Below, piece by piece: positions 24,901 through 33,515 of a stretch of DNA of 64,000 nt (the stretch's first letter is position 1; every line of letters starts with the position of its first letter). This DNA comes from Avipropionibacterium sp050157065. Lineage in GTDB: Bacteria > Actinomycetota > Actinomycetes > Propionibacteriales > Propionibacteriaceae. The position numbers and the translations under genes were made by a program. The notes beneath the pieces were generated by a model. The model was given only the letters and a program-made list of their open reading frames with translations. It ran no database searches and was not told the origin of the DNA. The stretch is from the NCBI GenBank assembly GCA_050157065.1, contig CP189573.1, one strand, 5' to 3'.

Positions 24901-25851
24901 GTGCTGACCCTGGAGCCGACGGCGGACCTCAAGGCCTGGTGGCCGCGTGTCCGGGAACGCCTGCTCGCGCAGCGGATCGAGGGTGGGCAACGTCGCGACG
25001 ATGCGATGGCCCAGGTCGGCGGCCTGCTGGGCGACGTGTTCGTCGACGGCCAACTCGCCGCGCCTCACCGGATCTGGCGGGTCGTACCGTCCGACCATGA
25101 TCAACAGTCCGGCTGGGTCTGGCTGCGACATGCCGGCGGCGAGGCCGTCGCCACCCTGGTCGCGGTGGATCCGGGTGGAGTTGATCATGGCGAGCTGGTC
25201 GATCTGGTGGTGAGCCGGTTGCGAGGCGACGGTGCCACGAGCCTGCGCACCAGCCGCTGGGCGGGCGACGCGGCCACCGCGGCGTTCACGGTCGACAGGG
25301 CGGTGGACGTGGCGGGTGTCCGGATGGTGCTCGACCTGGCCCATGATCAACAGCCGGCCCCTGAACAACGACCGAGCTCGGTCGTCCTGCTCGTGCCGAT
25401 GACCCGGCAGCAGTTCGATGCCTACCGGGCACGGGGAGTCCAGCACTACGCCGACGAGCTGGTGAAGGCCGGCGTGGTCACCGATCCGGCCGCGGCGGTG
25501 GCCGCATCCACCCAGCAGCACGAGGCCCTGTTGCCCGACGGACGGGAAACGGAGGGCCACTGGTTGTGGTCCGCCGTCGTCGACGAGGTGGAGGTGGGGA
25601 TTCTATGGTTGACGCTCAACGGAGTCGGCCGGCCGGCAGACCAGGCGTTCATCTATGACATCGAGGTGTTGCCCGACCACCGGCGTCGTGGCCACGGTGA
25701 GGCCATCCTGCACGCCGCGGCCGACGCGGCACGCGACCGTGGCGCGGCCGTCCTCGCCCTGCACGTCTTCGGCACCAACGACGGTGCTCGTCGGCTGTAC
25801 GAACGGCAGGGATTCGTCACCACCGAAGAGATGATCACGATCGCCCTGTAG
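24901..25851 (+). CDS. GNAT-family N-acetyltransferase
   Basis: 316 residues with the acetyl-CoA fold in the C-terminal third: IYDIEVLPDHRRRGHGEAIL (motif A, R/Q-x-x-G-x-G/A) and HVFGTNDGARRLYERQGF (motif B). The N-terminal half is not recognised. GTG start 12 bp after ffh, hence probably co-transcribed. Acceptor unknown. A degraded copy of its C-terminus lies 0.8 kb downstream, beyond vapBC. Confidence 0.85.
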   Translation: MLTLEPTADLKAWWPRVRERLLAQRIEGGQRRDDAMAQVGGLLGDVFVDGQLAAPHRIWRVVPSDHDQQSGWVWLRHAGGEAVATLVAVDPGGVDHGELVDLVVSRLRGDGATSLRTSRWAGDAATAAFTVDRAVDVAGVRMVLDLAHDQQPAPEQRPSSVVLLVPMTRQQFDAYRARGVQHYADELVKAGVVTDPAAAVAASTQQHEALLPDGRETEGHWLWSAVVDEVEVGILWLTLNGVGRPADQAFIYDIEVLPDHRRRGHGEAILHAAADAARDRGAAVLALHVFGTNDGARRLYERQGFVTTEEMITIAL

Positions 25852-25914
25852 GGGCGGGTGGTCACCGGGCGACGGGACGACGTGATGCGGGTGGGGCCAC
25901 CGCGTGACCCTCGG

Positions 25915-25929
25915 TGATATCATGATGTC
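25915..25929 (+). promoter_or_regulatory. Extended -10 promoter and operator of vapBC
   Basis: TGATATCAT (25915-25923) is an extended -10 (TG-N-TATCAT, five of six). It is overlapped by the near-palindrome GATAT-CATG-ATGTC (25916-25929), well placed for autorepression by the VapBC complex. No -35 is needed for an extended -10 and none is obvious. Confidence 0.6.
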
Positions 25930-25952
25930 GCCGAAATCTGGAGGTGGTTGTC

Positions 25953-26174
25953 ATGACGAACGTGCTGATTCGTGGACTCAGCGACGAGACTGTCGCTCGG
26001 ATCGACCGAAGTGCTGCGGAGCTGGGCCTGTCGCGCAACGAGTACCTGCGCCGCAGACTGGAGGGCGACGCACCCCGGCCGACGACGAAGACGAGTGACG
26101 AGGACTGGAAGCGGTCCGGGCAGATCTTCGCTGACCTCGCAGACCCCGACGTCATGGCCGACGCGTGGCGGTGA
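25953..26174 (+). CDS. vapB: VapB-like antitoxin (ribbon-helix-helix)
   Basis: 73 residues. The N-terminal RHH fold is seen in NVLIRGLSDETVARIDRSAAELGLSRNEYLRRRL split by its turn; the C-terminal part (DEDWKRSGQIFADLAD) should wrap and block the toxin. The ATG at 25953 has a GGAGG site eight bases upstream, preferred over a GTG at 25944. Its stop overlaps the toxin start (GTGA), the usual toxin-antitoxin arrangement. Confidence 0.88.
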   Translation: MTNVLIRGLSDETVARIDRSAAELGLSRNEYLRRRLEGDAPRPTTKTSDEDWKRSGQIFADLADPDVMADAWR

Positions 26175-26584
26175 CGAACTGGCTCATCGACAAGTCTGCT
26201 CTTGTCAGGCTCCAACTCGATCAGGCTGCCGAAACGGAGACCTGGAAGCGCAGGATCGACCGCGGGCTCGTTCGGATCTCGACGATCACACGCCTTGAGC
26301 TCGGGTACTCGGCACGAACGGGAAGTGAAGGTCGGGAGGGATTTCGTCGACCACCGCTCTCTCTGATGCCAGTCGAGCGGATCACTCCTGCCATCGAAAG
26401 TCGTGCGGAAGAGGTGCAGATGCTGCTCGCTGACCGTGGTCGGCACCGTGCACCGTCCATCCCGGACCTCCTCATCGCCGCCACTGCGGAGAAGACCGGG
26501 CTGACGGTGCTGGCGGTGGACAAGGACTTCGACCTCATCGCCGAGCTCACGGGACAACCTGTGGACTCGCTTGTGTTGCGATGA
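26171..26584 (+). CDS. vapC: VapC-like PIN-domain ribonuclease toxin
   Basis: 137 residues, typical of VapC. The acidic Mg-binding residues of PIN nucleases are visible: Asp in LIDKSAL at the start, Glu in RLELGYSAR, Asp in IPDLLIAATAE and Asp in VDKDFDLIAE. It should cleave tRNA or rRNA when not bound by VapB. The GTG start at 26171 overlaps the vapB stop by 4 bp; a GTG at 26165 is also in frame. Confidence 0.9.
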   Translation: MTNWLIDKSALVRLQLDQAAETETWKRRIDRGLVRISTITRLELGYSARTGSEGREGFRRPPLSLMPVERITPAIESRAEEVQMLLADRGRHRAPSIPDLLIAATAEKTGLTVLAVDKDFDLIAELTGQPVDSLVLR

Positions 26585-26666
26585 CCTTGCAGGCACGGAA
26601 CACCTGATGCCCATCCGTGTGGGCCACGCTTGGTGGCTGGCCGTCCTCCATGATGAGCTCGTGCCG

Positions 26667-26762
26667 CATGTTCGTGACCCAGAGTGCGGTGGCGGCGTCA
26701 GGGTCGTGTTCCAACGACTGGGATTCGCCATCACTGAAGGGGTGATCCCGATCGCGTTGTGA
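26667..26762 (+). pseudogene. C-terminal fragment of a GNAT acetyltransferase
   Basis: The frame ending at 26762 encodes HVRDPECGGGVRVVFQ then RLGFAITEGVIPIAL, matching the motif-B and final strand of the intact acetyltransferase upstream (HVFGTNDGARRLYERQ, then GFVTTEEMITIAL). The last 42 bases agree at about 32 positions with the end of that gene. No start codon or motif A precedes it in a sensible position. The vapBC pair lies exactly between the intact gene and this remnant. Confidence 0.6.
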
Positions 26763-26835
26763 CAGCGTGGCCGAGTTCCCACAGCGCAGGACACACAGTT
26801 CCCCACAGCACTCAAAACACACCGGAGGCCCGCAC

Positions 26836-27576
26836 GTGAGTGAACGAGGACTGGTCATTGCCGGACATCGTGGCGCGATGGCGGTGGCGCCGGAGAACAC
26901 CTTGGCCGGCTTCCGGCGCGGCGTCGCCGACGGTGCCGACCAACTGGAGTTCGACGTCCGGGTGAGCCGCGACGGCCACCTGGTCGTGATGCACGACGCG
27001 ACGGTCGACCGGACGACCGACGGTACCGGCGCCGTTGCCGACCTGACGTGGGCGGAGGTGCGCTCCCTCGACGCCGGGAACGGGGAACGAGTGCCGGAGC
27101 TCCGGGAGGTGTGGGAGGCGTTCCCCGACGTCGACTTCCAGGTCGAGATCAAGGATCCGGCCGCGCTCGCCGGGGTCCTCGCCCTGGCCCGCACCGCCCC
27201 GCACGTGGCCGGCGTCACGATCACCAGCTTCCATTACGACGTCGTCACCACAGCACTCGCCGCCGACGGCCCGTGGCGCGTCGGACTGATCTCGGGCGCC
27301 ACGGAGCGGGAGAAGCTGCTGCGCGGCCTGGCCGAGCACGCGACTCCGGCGACCGAGCCTGCCGACGACCGGTACGTGGTGTTGGTGCACCGTGAACTGG
27401 CCGATGAACCGGCGGTCACCGCCTACCGGGCCCGAGGAGGTCGTACCTGCACCTGGGTGATCCGCGAGGCGGTCGAGGTGGCGGCCGTCCTCGAGCAGGG
27501 TTGGTGCGGCATCACGATGGACGACCCGGCCATCGGTGTCGCGGCGCGAGACGCCTGGCTGGCGGCCCACGCCTGA
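26836..27576 (+). CDS. Glycerophosphodiester phosphodiesterase
   Basis: 246 residues of the GDPD TIM-barrel family, with the catalytic HRG...PENT block near the N-terminus, the metal-binding EFDVRVSRDG and VVMHDATVDRTTDG, and VEIKDP. It hydrolyses glycerophosphodiesters from phospholipid turnover to glycerol-3-phosphate and an alcohol. No signal peptide, so cytoplasmic. The GTG at 26836 has GGAGG seven bases upstream. The 250 bp between vapC and this gene contain only the GNAT remnant. Confidence 0.93.
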   Translation: MSERGLVIAGHRGAMAVAPENTLAGFRRGVADGADQLEFDVRVSRDGHLVVMHDATVDRTTDGTGAVADLTWAEVRSLDAGNGERVPELREVWEAFPDVDFQVEIKDPAALAGVLALARTAPHVAGVTITSFHYDVVTTALAADGPWRVGLISGATEREKLLRGLAEHATPATEPADDRYVVLVHRELADEPAVTAYRARGGRTCTWVIREAVEVAAVLEQGWCGITMDDPAIGVAARDAWLAAHA

Positions 27577-27613
27577 CCGGCGACCAAGGTCGACCACCGC
27601 CTACGATGAGTCG

Positions 27614-28705
27614 ATGGGCCAGCCGATGACCGAGTCCCGACCGCTGCACCTGCGTGCGACCGTCCTGCCCGCGGAGGAGTCCCGGGAGCTGTGGGTCACC
27701 GACGGCCTGATCACCGACAGCCCGGTCCGCGGTGCGGAGACGGTGCCCGGTGCGTACGTACTGCCCGGCCTGGTGGACGCCCACTGCCACATCGGGCTCG
27801 GACCCGACGGTGCGGTCGACCGGGAGACCGCGATCAGCCAGGCCCGGACCGACGTGGCGTCGGGGGTGCTTTTGGTCCGCGATGCCGGAGTGCCGACCGA
27901 CACCCGCTGGCTCGACGCCCGCGACGACGTGCCGAAGATCATCCGGTGCGGTCGGCACATCGCCCGGAGCCGCCGCTACATCCGCAACTACGCCGTCGAG
28001 GTGGAGCCCGACGACCTGGTCGCCGAGGTCGAGCGGCAGGCCGCCGCCGGGGACGGCTGGGTGAAGGTGGTCGGCGACTGGATCGACCGCGGGCTGGGAG
28101 ACCTGGCGCCCTTGTGGCCGACCGACGTGGTGGTCGCCGCGGTCGCTCGCGCCCACGAGTTGGGGGCACGGGTGGCTGTGCACACGTTCGCCGAGGAGGC
28201 CGTCGCCGACTGGGTGGCCGCCGGCGTTGACTGTGTCGAGCACGGGACGGGGCTGACCGACGAGGTGATCACCGCGATGGCGGCCCAGGGGACCGTGCTG
28301 GACCCGACCCTGGTGCAGATCGACAACTTCCCGACCTTCGCCGCGCAGGGGGAGGAGAAGTTCCCGGCGTACGCCAAGCACATGCGCGACCTGTACGACC
28401 GGAGCTTCGACACCGTCGGAAAGTGTGTGGACGCAGGGATCGGCCTGCTTGCCGGGTCGGACGCAGGCGGCCTGCGACCCCACGGCACGATCGCCGACGA
28501 GGTGGCCCTGCTGGCGCGGGTGGCCGGGGCCGGCACGGCGTTGGGTGCGGCCAGCTGGTGGGCCCGGGGGTGGCTGGGCGCACCGGCCGAACTGACACCC
28601 GGAGCACCGGCCGACCTGGTGCTGACCGACGACGACCCGCGGCAGGACCCGACCGCCCTCAAACGCTTGACCGCGGTCGTCCGCGATGGCCGACGACTGG
28701 CGTGA
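27614..28705 (+). CDS. Metal-dependent amidohydrolase
   Basis: 363 residues of the imidazolonepropionase-like amidohydrolases. The metal site is seen as DAHCHIGL (HxH), the histidines in VHTFAEEA and CVEHGTG, and the aspartate in AGSDAGG. An amidohydrolase gene next to ffh is common in actinobacteria (Rv2915c lies next to ffh in M. tuberculosis), so this may be its counterpart, separated here by inserted genes. Start at the first ATG (27614); a second ATG at 27626 is possible. Substrate unknown. Confidence 0.85.
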   Translation: MGQPMTESRPLHLRATVLPAEESRELWVTDGLITDSPVRGAETVPGAYVLPGLVDAHCHIGLGPDGAVDRETAISQARTDVASGVLLVRDAGVPTDTRWLDARDDVPKIIRCGRHIARSRRYIRNYAVEVEPDDLVAEVERQAAAGDGWVKVVGDWIDRGLGDLAPLWPTDVVVAAVARAHELGARVAVHTFAEEAVADWVAAGVDCVEHGTGLTDEVITAMAAQGTVLDPTLVQIDNFPTFAAQGEEKFPAYAKHMRDLYDRSFDTVGKCVDAGIGLLAGSDAGGLRPHGTIADEVALLARVAGAGTALGAASWWARGWLGAPAELTPGAPADLVLTDDDPRQDPTALKRLTAVVRDGRRLA

Positions 28706-28736
28706 TCAACTTCCGGTGATCATCACCGGCCGGGTG

Positions 28737-29195
28737 TCACCTGGTGGCCTTCAGCACCAAACCGTGGACGGCCTGGGCCAGGGCCAACGCCGTGACGGTG
28801 AACAACAGCACGACGTCGACCACACCGGCCTGGGTGAACGGCGGTCGCTCCCGGTAGCCGGGCGGCACCACCAGCATCAGGCCGAGCACCAGAGCGACTC
28901 CCGCGAGAACCAGCAGGGTGGCCGCGGGGAGTCGCTCCAGGGCTGCCAGCGCCAGCAGCAGCACGATCAGCAGCATCAGGACGAGGGCGAACAGATCGAT
29001 GGCGCTGCCGCTGCGGATCACCTCCTGCCACAGGTTGCCGTGCTGGCGAGTGTCAGGGGAGCGTTGTCCGTAGTACGGCAGGAACGTCAACACCAGGGCC
29101 AGGACGGCCAGCGGCGCATGGAAACGGGCGTACCACCGATCGATGCTTCGCCACGGCTGGACCAGGGCCTCGGCCGTGGGCGTGGCGGCAGACAT
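28737..29195 (-). CDS. Small integral membrane protein of unknown function
   Basis: 152 residues with four predicted transmembrane helices (about 26-44, 66-87, 90-110, 123-145). The ATG at 29195 has CAGGAG nine bases upstream, so it is probably a real gene. No known motif was recognised. Convergent with the amidohydrolase. Confidence 0.7.
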   Translation of the reverse strand: MSAATPTAEALVQPWRSIDRWYARFHAPLAVLALVLTFLPYYGQRSPDTRQHGNLWQEVIRSGSAIDLFALVLMLLIVLLLALAALERLPAATLLVLAGVALVLGLMLVVPPGYRERPPFTQAGVVDVVLLFTVTALALAQAVHGLVLKATR

Positions 29196-29275
29196 TCAGG
29201 GACACTCCTGAGCGGTGGACATGACCCGTGAGAGCCTCGCACGCCCCCTACCTCACCGCCAGCCGATGGCGACAT

Positions 29276-29335
29276 CCGCATCACGTCCGTCGAGCCGCAT
29301 CACGCCCGTCGAGCTTGTCGAGACGCCCCTCCACC
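29276..29335. repeat. Tandem 19-bp repeat leading into a GTCGAGCTTGTCGAGAC element
   Basis: CCGCATCACGTCCGTCGAG (29276-29294) and CCGCATCACGCCCGTCGAG (29295-29313) are adjacent and differ once. The sequence continues CTTGTCGAGACGCCCC, giving the full dispersed element. It lies between the membrane protein and the 3' end of the lyase gene. Confidence 0.75.
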
Positions 29336-29350
29336 AGTTCGGGTCGCAGC

Positions 29351-32300
29351 TCAGACGCTCAGCACGACGGTCGACGTACCGGCCGGCACCGACAGGCTGA
29401 CCGCCGCCTCGGCGGCCCGGTAGCCGAACCGGGCCGGGATCCCGTTGACGGTGACCCGACGCGGACGGGATGCGTACACCCTGACCGTGCCGGCCTCGGT
29501 GGCCCGAACGGTCAGCTCGGTCATGGGTGCGGTGGCCGTCGCCAGGGCGACGTCGACCGGCCGGTCCGAGGCCAGCAGCACCAGGTCACCGATCGTCACG
29601 GTGGTGGCGTTGATCGCGCCCAGGCGGTGCAGCGCCCGGGCACCACGGCCACGGGTGAGCTGGGCGACGACGAAGTCCGCATCGGCAACCAGTGTCGTCG
29701 CGCCGGCGGCGTCGTCCAACCGGTAGGTGCCGGTGCCACCGGTCCGCTGGGCGACCCACTCGACCTGCCATGCGGCGTCGGCGTCCTCGCCGAGGGTCGC
29801 CTTGCGGATGTCGACGTCGGCGTCGGTGAGGATGCCGATCACGTTGCTGCCGACCAGGTTGCGCGAGCTCAACCCGTTGTCGGCCACGGCGTCGGCGGTC
29901 GCGGCCGGGATCACCCGGACCGAACTGATCGCCATCGCGGTGCCACCACTGGTGCTGGCGCCGGTGTTGCGGAAGCGGAGCACGTGCTCACCCGCGGTCA
30001 GGTGGACCGTGCCGTGGCGGAACGTGTTGCCGGGCACCAGCCCGAAGAACGCCGGGTCGTACGACCCGCCCAACGGCTGGCCGTCCACCGACAGCGCGGT
30101 CTGGCCGTACCCGTAGCTGGTCATGAAGATCGTGTCGATCACATGATCCCCGGCGACCGCGATGTCGACCTTGACGTCGATCCAGCCGCCGGCACCACCG
30201 GAGTAGGTCAGGTAGGTGGTGCCCGCATTCTCCGTACGGACAGGGGTTCCGGGCGTCGGCCCGCCGGTGTCGACGACCGCGGCGACCAACTGCTCGGCGA
30301 GCAGGTGGTGTTCGTCGGAGACCGCAGCAGCCTCCAGCAGGGTGAGGAAGTGGGTCTGCTCGGTGTCGGTGGAGCGGATGCGGGTCTGCACCCCGTACTG
30401 TTCCGCGCCCGGGGTGACGGCGAAGGTGACGGTGCGCGTTCCCTGACCGCCGGACCACCCCCACAACTGCGCATGTCCGTTGTGGACATGGAACTCCTGC
30501 CCGGCGACTGCCTGGTCGACCGGGCGCGCCGCCCCGTCGACGGCGTGGCCGTACAGCGGGCCGTGGAACATCACCCAGTCCCAGTCGTGGGCTTCGGGAG
30601 CGGCCAGCTGGTCGATCATCACGTACCGGTTCCGACCGATCCGCACCACCCGACGGTCGAACTGCGACACCGCCGGGGTGACGTAGCTTCCGGGCGCGGT
30701 GCCGACGACGTGGCCGAAGTCGGTGCCGGCGAAGAATCCGGACAGTTCGCCCTGGCCGAGCTGGTCCTGGGAGTCACCGTCGAGCAGGATCGTGCTGTGG
30801 CCGGTGCGCTGGCTGAACACGGCGGTCGGTCCGCTGGTGCCGAGGTCCTGGTAACCCGGGTCACGACCGATCCACGCACCGCCGATGGCGAGCTGGACAC
30901 TGTTCTGGTCGAAGTGGTTGTGACCGAAGGCGGAGTCGATCGCGCGTACGGTGAGCAGGCTGTCCTCGACCGCCCAACCCGAACGCAGACTCGCCAACCC
31001 GACCTCCGCAACCAGGCCACTGTGGGGCAGGTCGTCCGGTGTCCGAACGGGTGCGTCGGCCTGGTAGCCGTACAGCTGGTCCATCGCCGGCCAACTGCTG
31101 GTGTGGTCGGCCTCGCGCAGCAGCCAACCTGCGTACCCGTTGCCCAGCTCACGGTTCATGTAGTGCAAGGTGGTGCCGGCGTACCCCTTGGCCAGCGCGT
31201 CGGAGTAGGAGGCGTACCCGGCGGGCGGGGCGGCCGCGTACACCAGCCACCGCCACATCAGGTCGGTGAAGAAGGGGTGTCGGCTCAATGAGGTGTCGCC
31301 GGTGACCCGGGCGAGCGCGGCCAGCGAACGGACCATCGCGTTGGACGAGTAGGCGGTGTAGCTGAAGCCCTCGTTCGAGCCGGACTCCATCCGCGCATCG
31401 AGCCACGACTCGAAGACCTCACAGGCGCGGGTCAGGTAGCGCTCGGCCCGGGAGTCCTCGCCCAGCATCACCAGACCGCCCAGGGCGAGCGTCGGGGCGG
31501 TCGCACCGATCTGCCCACCACCGGGCACGGTGTCCTCGTACACCAGCTCAAGTCCCTTGCTGGACACGGTTTCGATGAACCGCTCGTGCTGGTCGGGAGT
31601 GAGTTGATCATGGACCTGGTCGTACGCGGCGAGCAGGCTCTGGGTGACGTAACCGGTGAACTGGTCGGCCCGCGCACCGAACTGCGGGTCGTTCCACTGC
31701 ACCCAACCGGCCAGGGTGTCGAGGTAACTGACCACCTTGTCGGCCAGGTCGGTCCGGCCGGTCAGCGTGTACGCCGCGGCGAGCGTGTCCACCCGCTCGG
31801 CGATCGCCTTGCCCAACCCCGACCAGTACGGGTACTTGCCGGTGAACCCGGGCGGGGGAGGCATCGGCGCCGGCTGGGTGGGCGGGGAGTCATAGGTGAC
31901 CCGGTAGCCGTTGTAGTAGCTGACCGAGAACGAGGTCTCGGCGACGAACGCGTCGGCCCGCCCGACGATCTGGTCGTACAACTCCTTGCCGACGACACCG
32001 AGCGGGTTGGGTTCGGTGCTGTCCTTGAGCTGGCGCAACCGGGTGACGTCACCGGCGGCCAGGTTGTACCGCGGGTGGGCCGGATGGATCAGCCGGAACT
32101 CCCGGTCGGGGGTGGGCGGTACCTCCTCGATGACCACGTCGTCGAACCAGGTCGAGGTCGGGACGGTGAGTGAGTACAGCAGCACGGTGGCCGTCACCGC
32201 ACCGATCGGCGCGGTCGCGAGCACGTCCACCGGCTGCCAGTCGAGGCTGCGCTTGCCGGGCAGGCCGTACGGGGCGGTCAGCCGGGTGCCCTGGGCGTCC

Positions 32301-33166
32301 CAGAACTCGAGCCCGAGCATCGGGTTGCCCTGGGCGTTGTACGCCTGCGCGGTGGCGCGGTACTGCGTCCCCGGCGTGATCGGGATCCGGCTGCTCCGCA
32401 GACCACCCTTGGTGGTCCAGGAGTCGTGGCCGTGGTGCACCGCGTGGCTGCCGCCGCGTACGTGCTCGTGTGAGGCGTGGTACGGGATCGCCGGGTTGAG
32501 CTGGTTCCACAACGTGGGGGCCTCACCGCTGACCAACTCGAAGTCACCGTTGGGGACGCCCAGTTCGGTCGAGGCCTCCACCATGGCGACGTCGTCGAAG
32601 ACGGCGACGCCGGCGTTGACCGACGAGCTGTAGAGCAGCACCGAGGCCCGGGTCGCCTCGGCGGGAGCGATGTCTCGCACGGCGATCACCTGCCAGCCGT
32701 CGTACTCGACGGCGGTGGCGGTGGTGACCCCGATCCGGGCACCGCCGGCACTGCGCCACTCCAGGTAGAGCTGGGGTGCTCCGGAGAAGACCACGACGTG
32801 GGCCGTGGCCAGGTACGGGCGGCCCGGCGTCACCGGGAACACCTGGCTGCGCAGGCCACTGCTGGCCGTCCCGTCCGGGTCGGACATGCGGACCGCGACC
32901 GACCCGCCGTGCACCGGATCGTTCACCGCGGTGACCGGGAACGCCGTGTTGAACTGGCCCCAGCCGGTCGGGAAGCCGGCTGCGTTCAGCGTCTCGAAGT
33001 CGCCGTTGGGGACGAGGTTGTCACCGACCGCCGGTGCGGCGTGTGCGGTGCCGGGGAATCGGCTCAGCACCGTGCCGCCCACCGCCACCACGGCGCCCGC
33101 GCGCAACAGGGTGCGGCGCCCGAAGGTGCCGGGCCGGTGGGATTCGGACGCGTGCGTCGTCGGCAT
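29351..33166 (-). CDS. Secreted heparinase II/III-like polysaccharide lyase
   Basis: 1271 residues. A twin-arginine signal (GRRTLLRAG, ending near AHA-AP) is followed by two galactose-binding-like domains (each starts (L)VPNGDFE and ends FDDV; about 35-330), an alpha/alpha-toroid (about 335-640) and the heparinase II/III beta-sandwich containing the active-site block GHNHFDQNS and WIGRDPGYQD. A further carbohydrate-binding-like domain and a C-terminal beta domain follow. It probably cleaves an acidic glycan outside the cell by beta-elimination. ATG 33166 has GAAGGA at good spacing; ATG 33184 is an alternative. It is divergent from a LacI regulator. Confidence 0.85.
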   Translation of the reverse strand: MPTTHASESHRPGTFGRRTLLRAGAVVAVGGTVLSRFPGTAHAAPAVGDNLVPNGDFETLNAAGFPTGWGQFNTAFPVTAVNDPVHGGSVAVRMSDPDGTASSGLRSQVFPVTPGRPYLATAHVVVFSGAPQLYLEWRSAGGARIGVTTATAVEYDGWQVIAVRDIAPAEATRASVLLYSSSVNAGVAVFDDVAMVEASTELGVPNGDFELVSGEAPTLWNQLNPAIPYHASHEHVRGGSHAVHHGHDSWTTKGGLRSSRIPITPGTQYRATAQAYNAQGNPMLGLEFWDAQGTRLTAPYGLPGKRSLDWQPVDVLATAPIGAVTATVLLYSLTVPTSTWFDDVVIEEVPPTPDREFRLIHPAHPRYNLAAGDVTRLRQLKDSTEPNPLGVVGKELYDQIVGRADAFVAETSFSVSYYNGYRVTYDSPPTQPAPMPPPPGFTGKYPYWSGLGKAIAERVDTLAAAYTLTGRTDLADKVVSYLDTLAGWVQWNDPQFGARADQFTGYVTQSLLAAYDQVHDQLTPDQHERFIETVSSKGLELVYEDTVPGGGQIGATAPTLALGGLVMLGEDSRAERYLTRACEVFESWLDARMESGSNEGFSYTAYSSNAMVRSLAALARVTGDTSLSRHPFFTDLMWRWLVYAAAPPAGYASYSDALAKGYAGTTLHYMNRELGNGYAGWLLREADHTSSWPAMDQLYGYQADAPVRTPDDLPHSGLVAEVGLASLRSGWAVEDSLLTVRAIDSAFGHNHFDQNSVQLAIGGAWIGRDPGYQDLGTSGPTAVFSQRTGHSTILLDGDSQDQLGQGELSGFFAGTDFGHVVGTAPGSYVTPAVSQFDRRVVRIGRNRYVMIDQLAAPEAHDWDWVMFHGPLYGHAVDGAARPVDQAVAGQEFHVHNGHAQLWGWSGGQGTRTVTFAVTPGAEQYGVQTRIRSTDTEQTHFLTLLEAAAVSDEHHLLAEQLVAAVVDTGGPTPGTPVRTENAGTTYLTYSGGAGGWIDVKVDIAVAGDHVIDTIFMTSYGYGQTALSVDGQPLGGSYDPAFFGLVPGNTFRHGTVHLTAGEHVLRFRNTGASTSGGTAMAISSVRVIPAATADAVADNGLSSRNLVGSNVIGILTDADVDIRKATLGEDADAAWQVEWVAQRTGGTGTYRLDDAAGATTLVADADFVVAQLTRGRGARALHRLGAINATTVTIGDLVLLASDRPVDVALATATAPMTELTVRATEAGTVRVYASRPRRVTVNGIPARFGYRAAEAAVSLSVPAGTSTVVLSV

Positions 33167-33515
33167 GGAAAGTCCTTCGGACATGAAACCGCCTTGTCTC
33201 TGGACGCTGCCCGTTCCCCGGTCGAGGCTGCGTCGCCCCCGCTTGTCGCCACCACGGTAGCGATCGTGCGGGAACACGGTCAATACCCGGACAAAATGCC
33301 GGACGTCCGGCGGGGCGATGACTCGGTCGGTGTGAACCCAGCTCCGCTGCAGCAAGACCGCAAAGCATTGCAGTCGATCACGGTCGCGTCGTGGCAAGGT
33401 GTTGCCAGCCTGAGCGACGATGCTTTCGGTGGCTGGCCGGGTTGCAGTACGTTGGCCGCCACGAGAAATCCGCCACGGCACCGTCCGGGGTGGGACGCAA
33501 CGGAAGGGAAGTGTC
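33167..33515. promoter_or_regulatory. Control region between lyase and lacI genes
   Basis: About 350 bp without a gene. For the minus-strand lyase, TTGACC (33278-33283), 18 bases, TACCGT (33254-33259) is a plausible actinobacterial promoter with an 80-base leader. Just upstream is a perfect 14-bp palindrome, GCCGGACGTCCGGC (33298-33311). Toward lacI there is an inverted repeat TGGCAA-N4-TTGCCA (33392-33407). These dyads are candidate binding sites for the LacI-type regulator. Confidence 0.5.
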
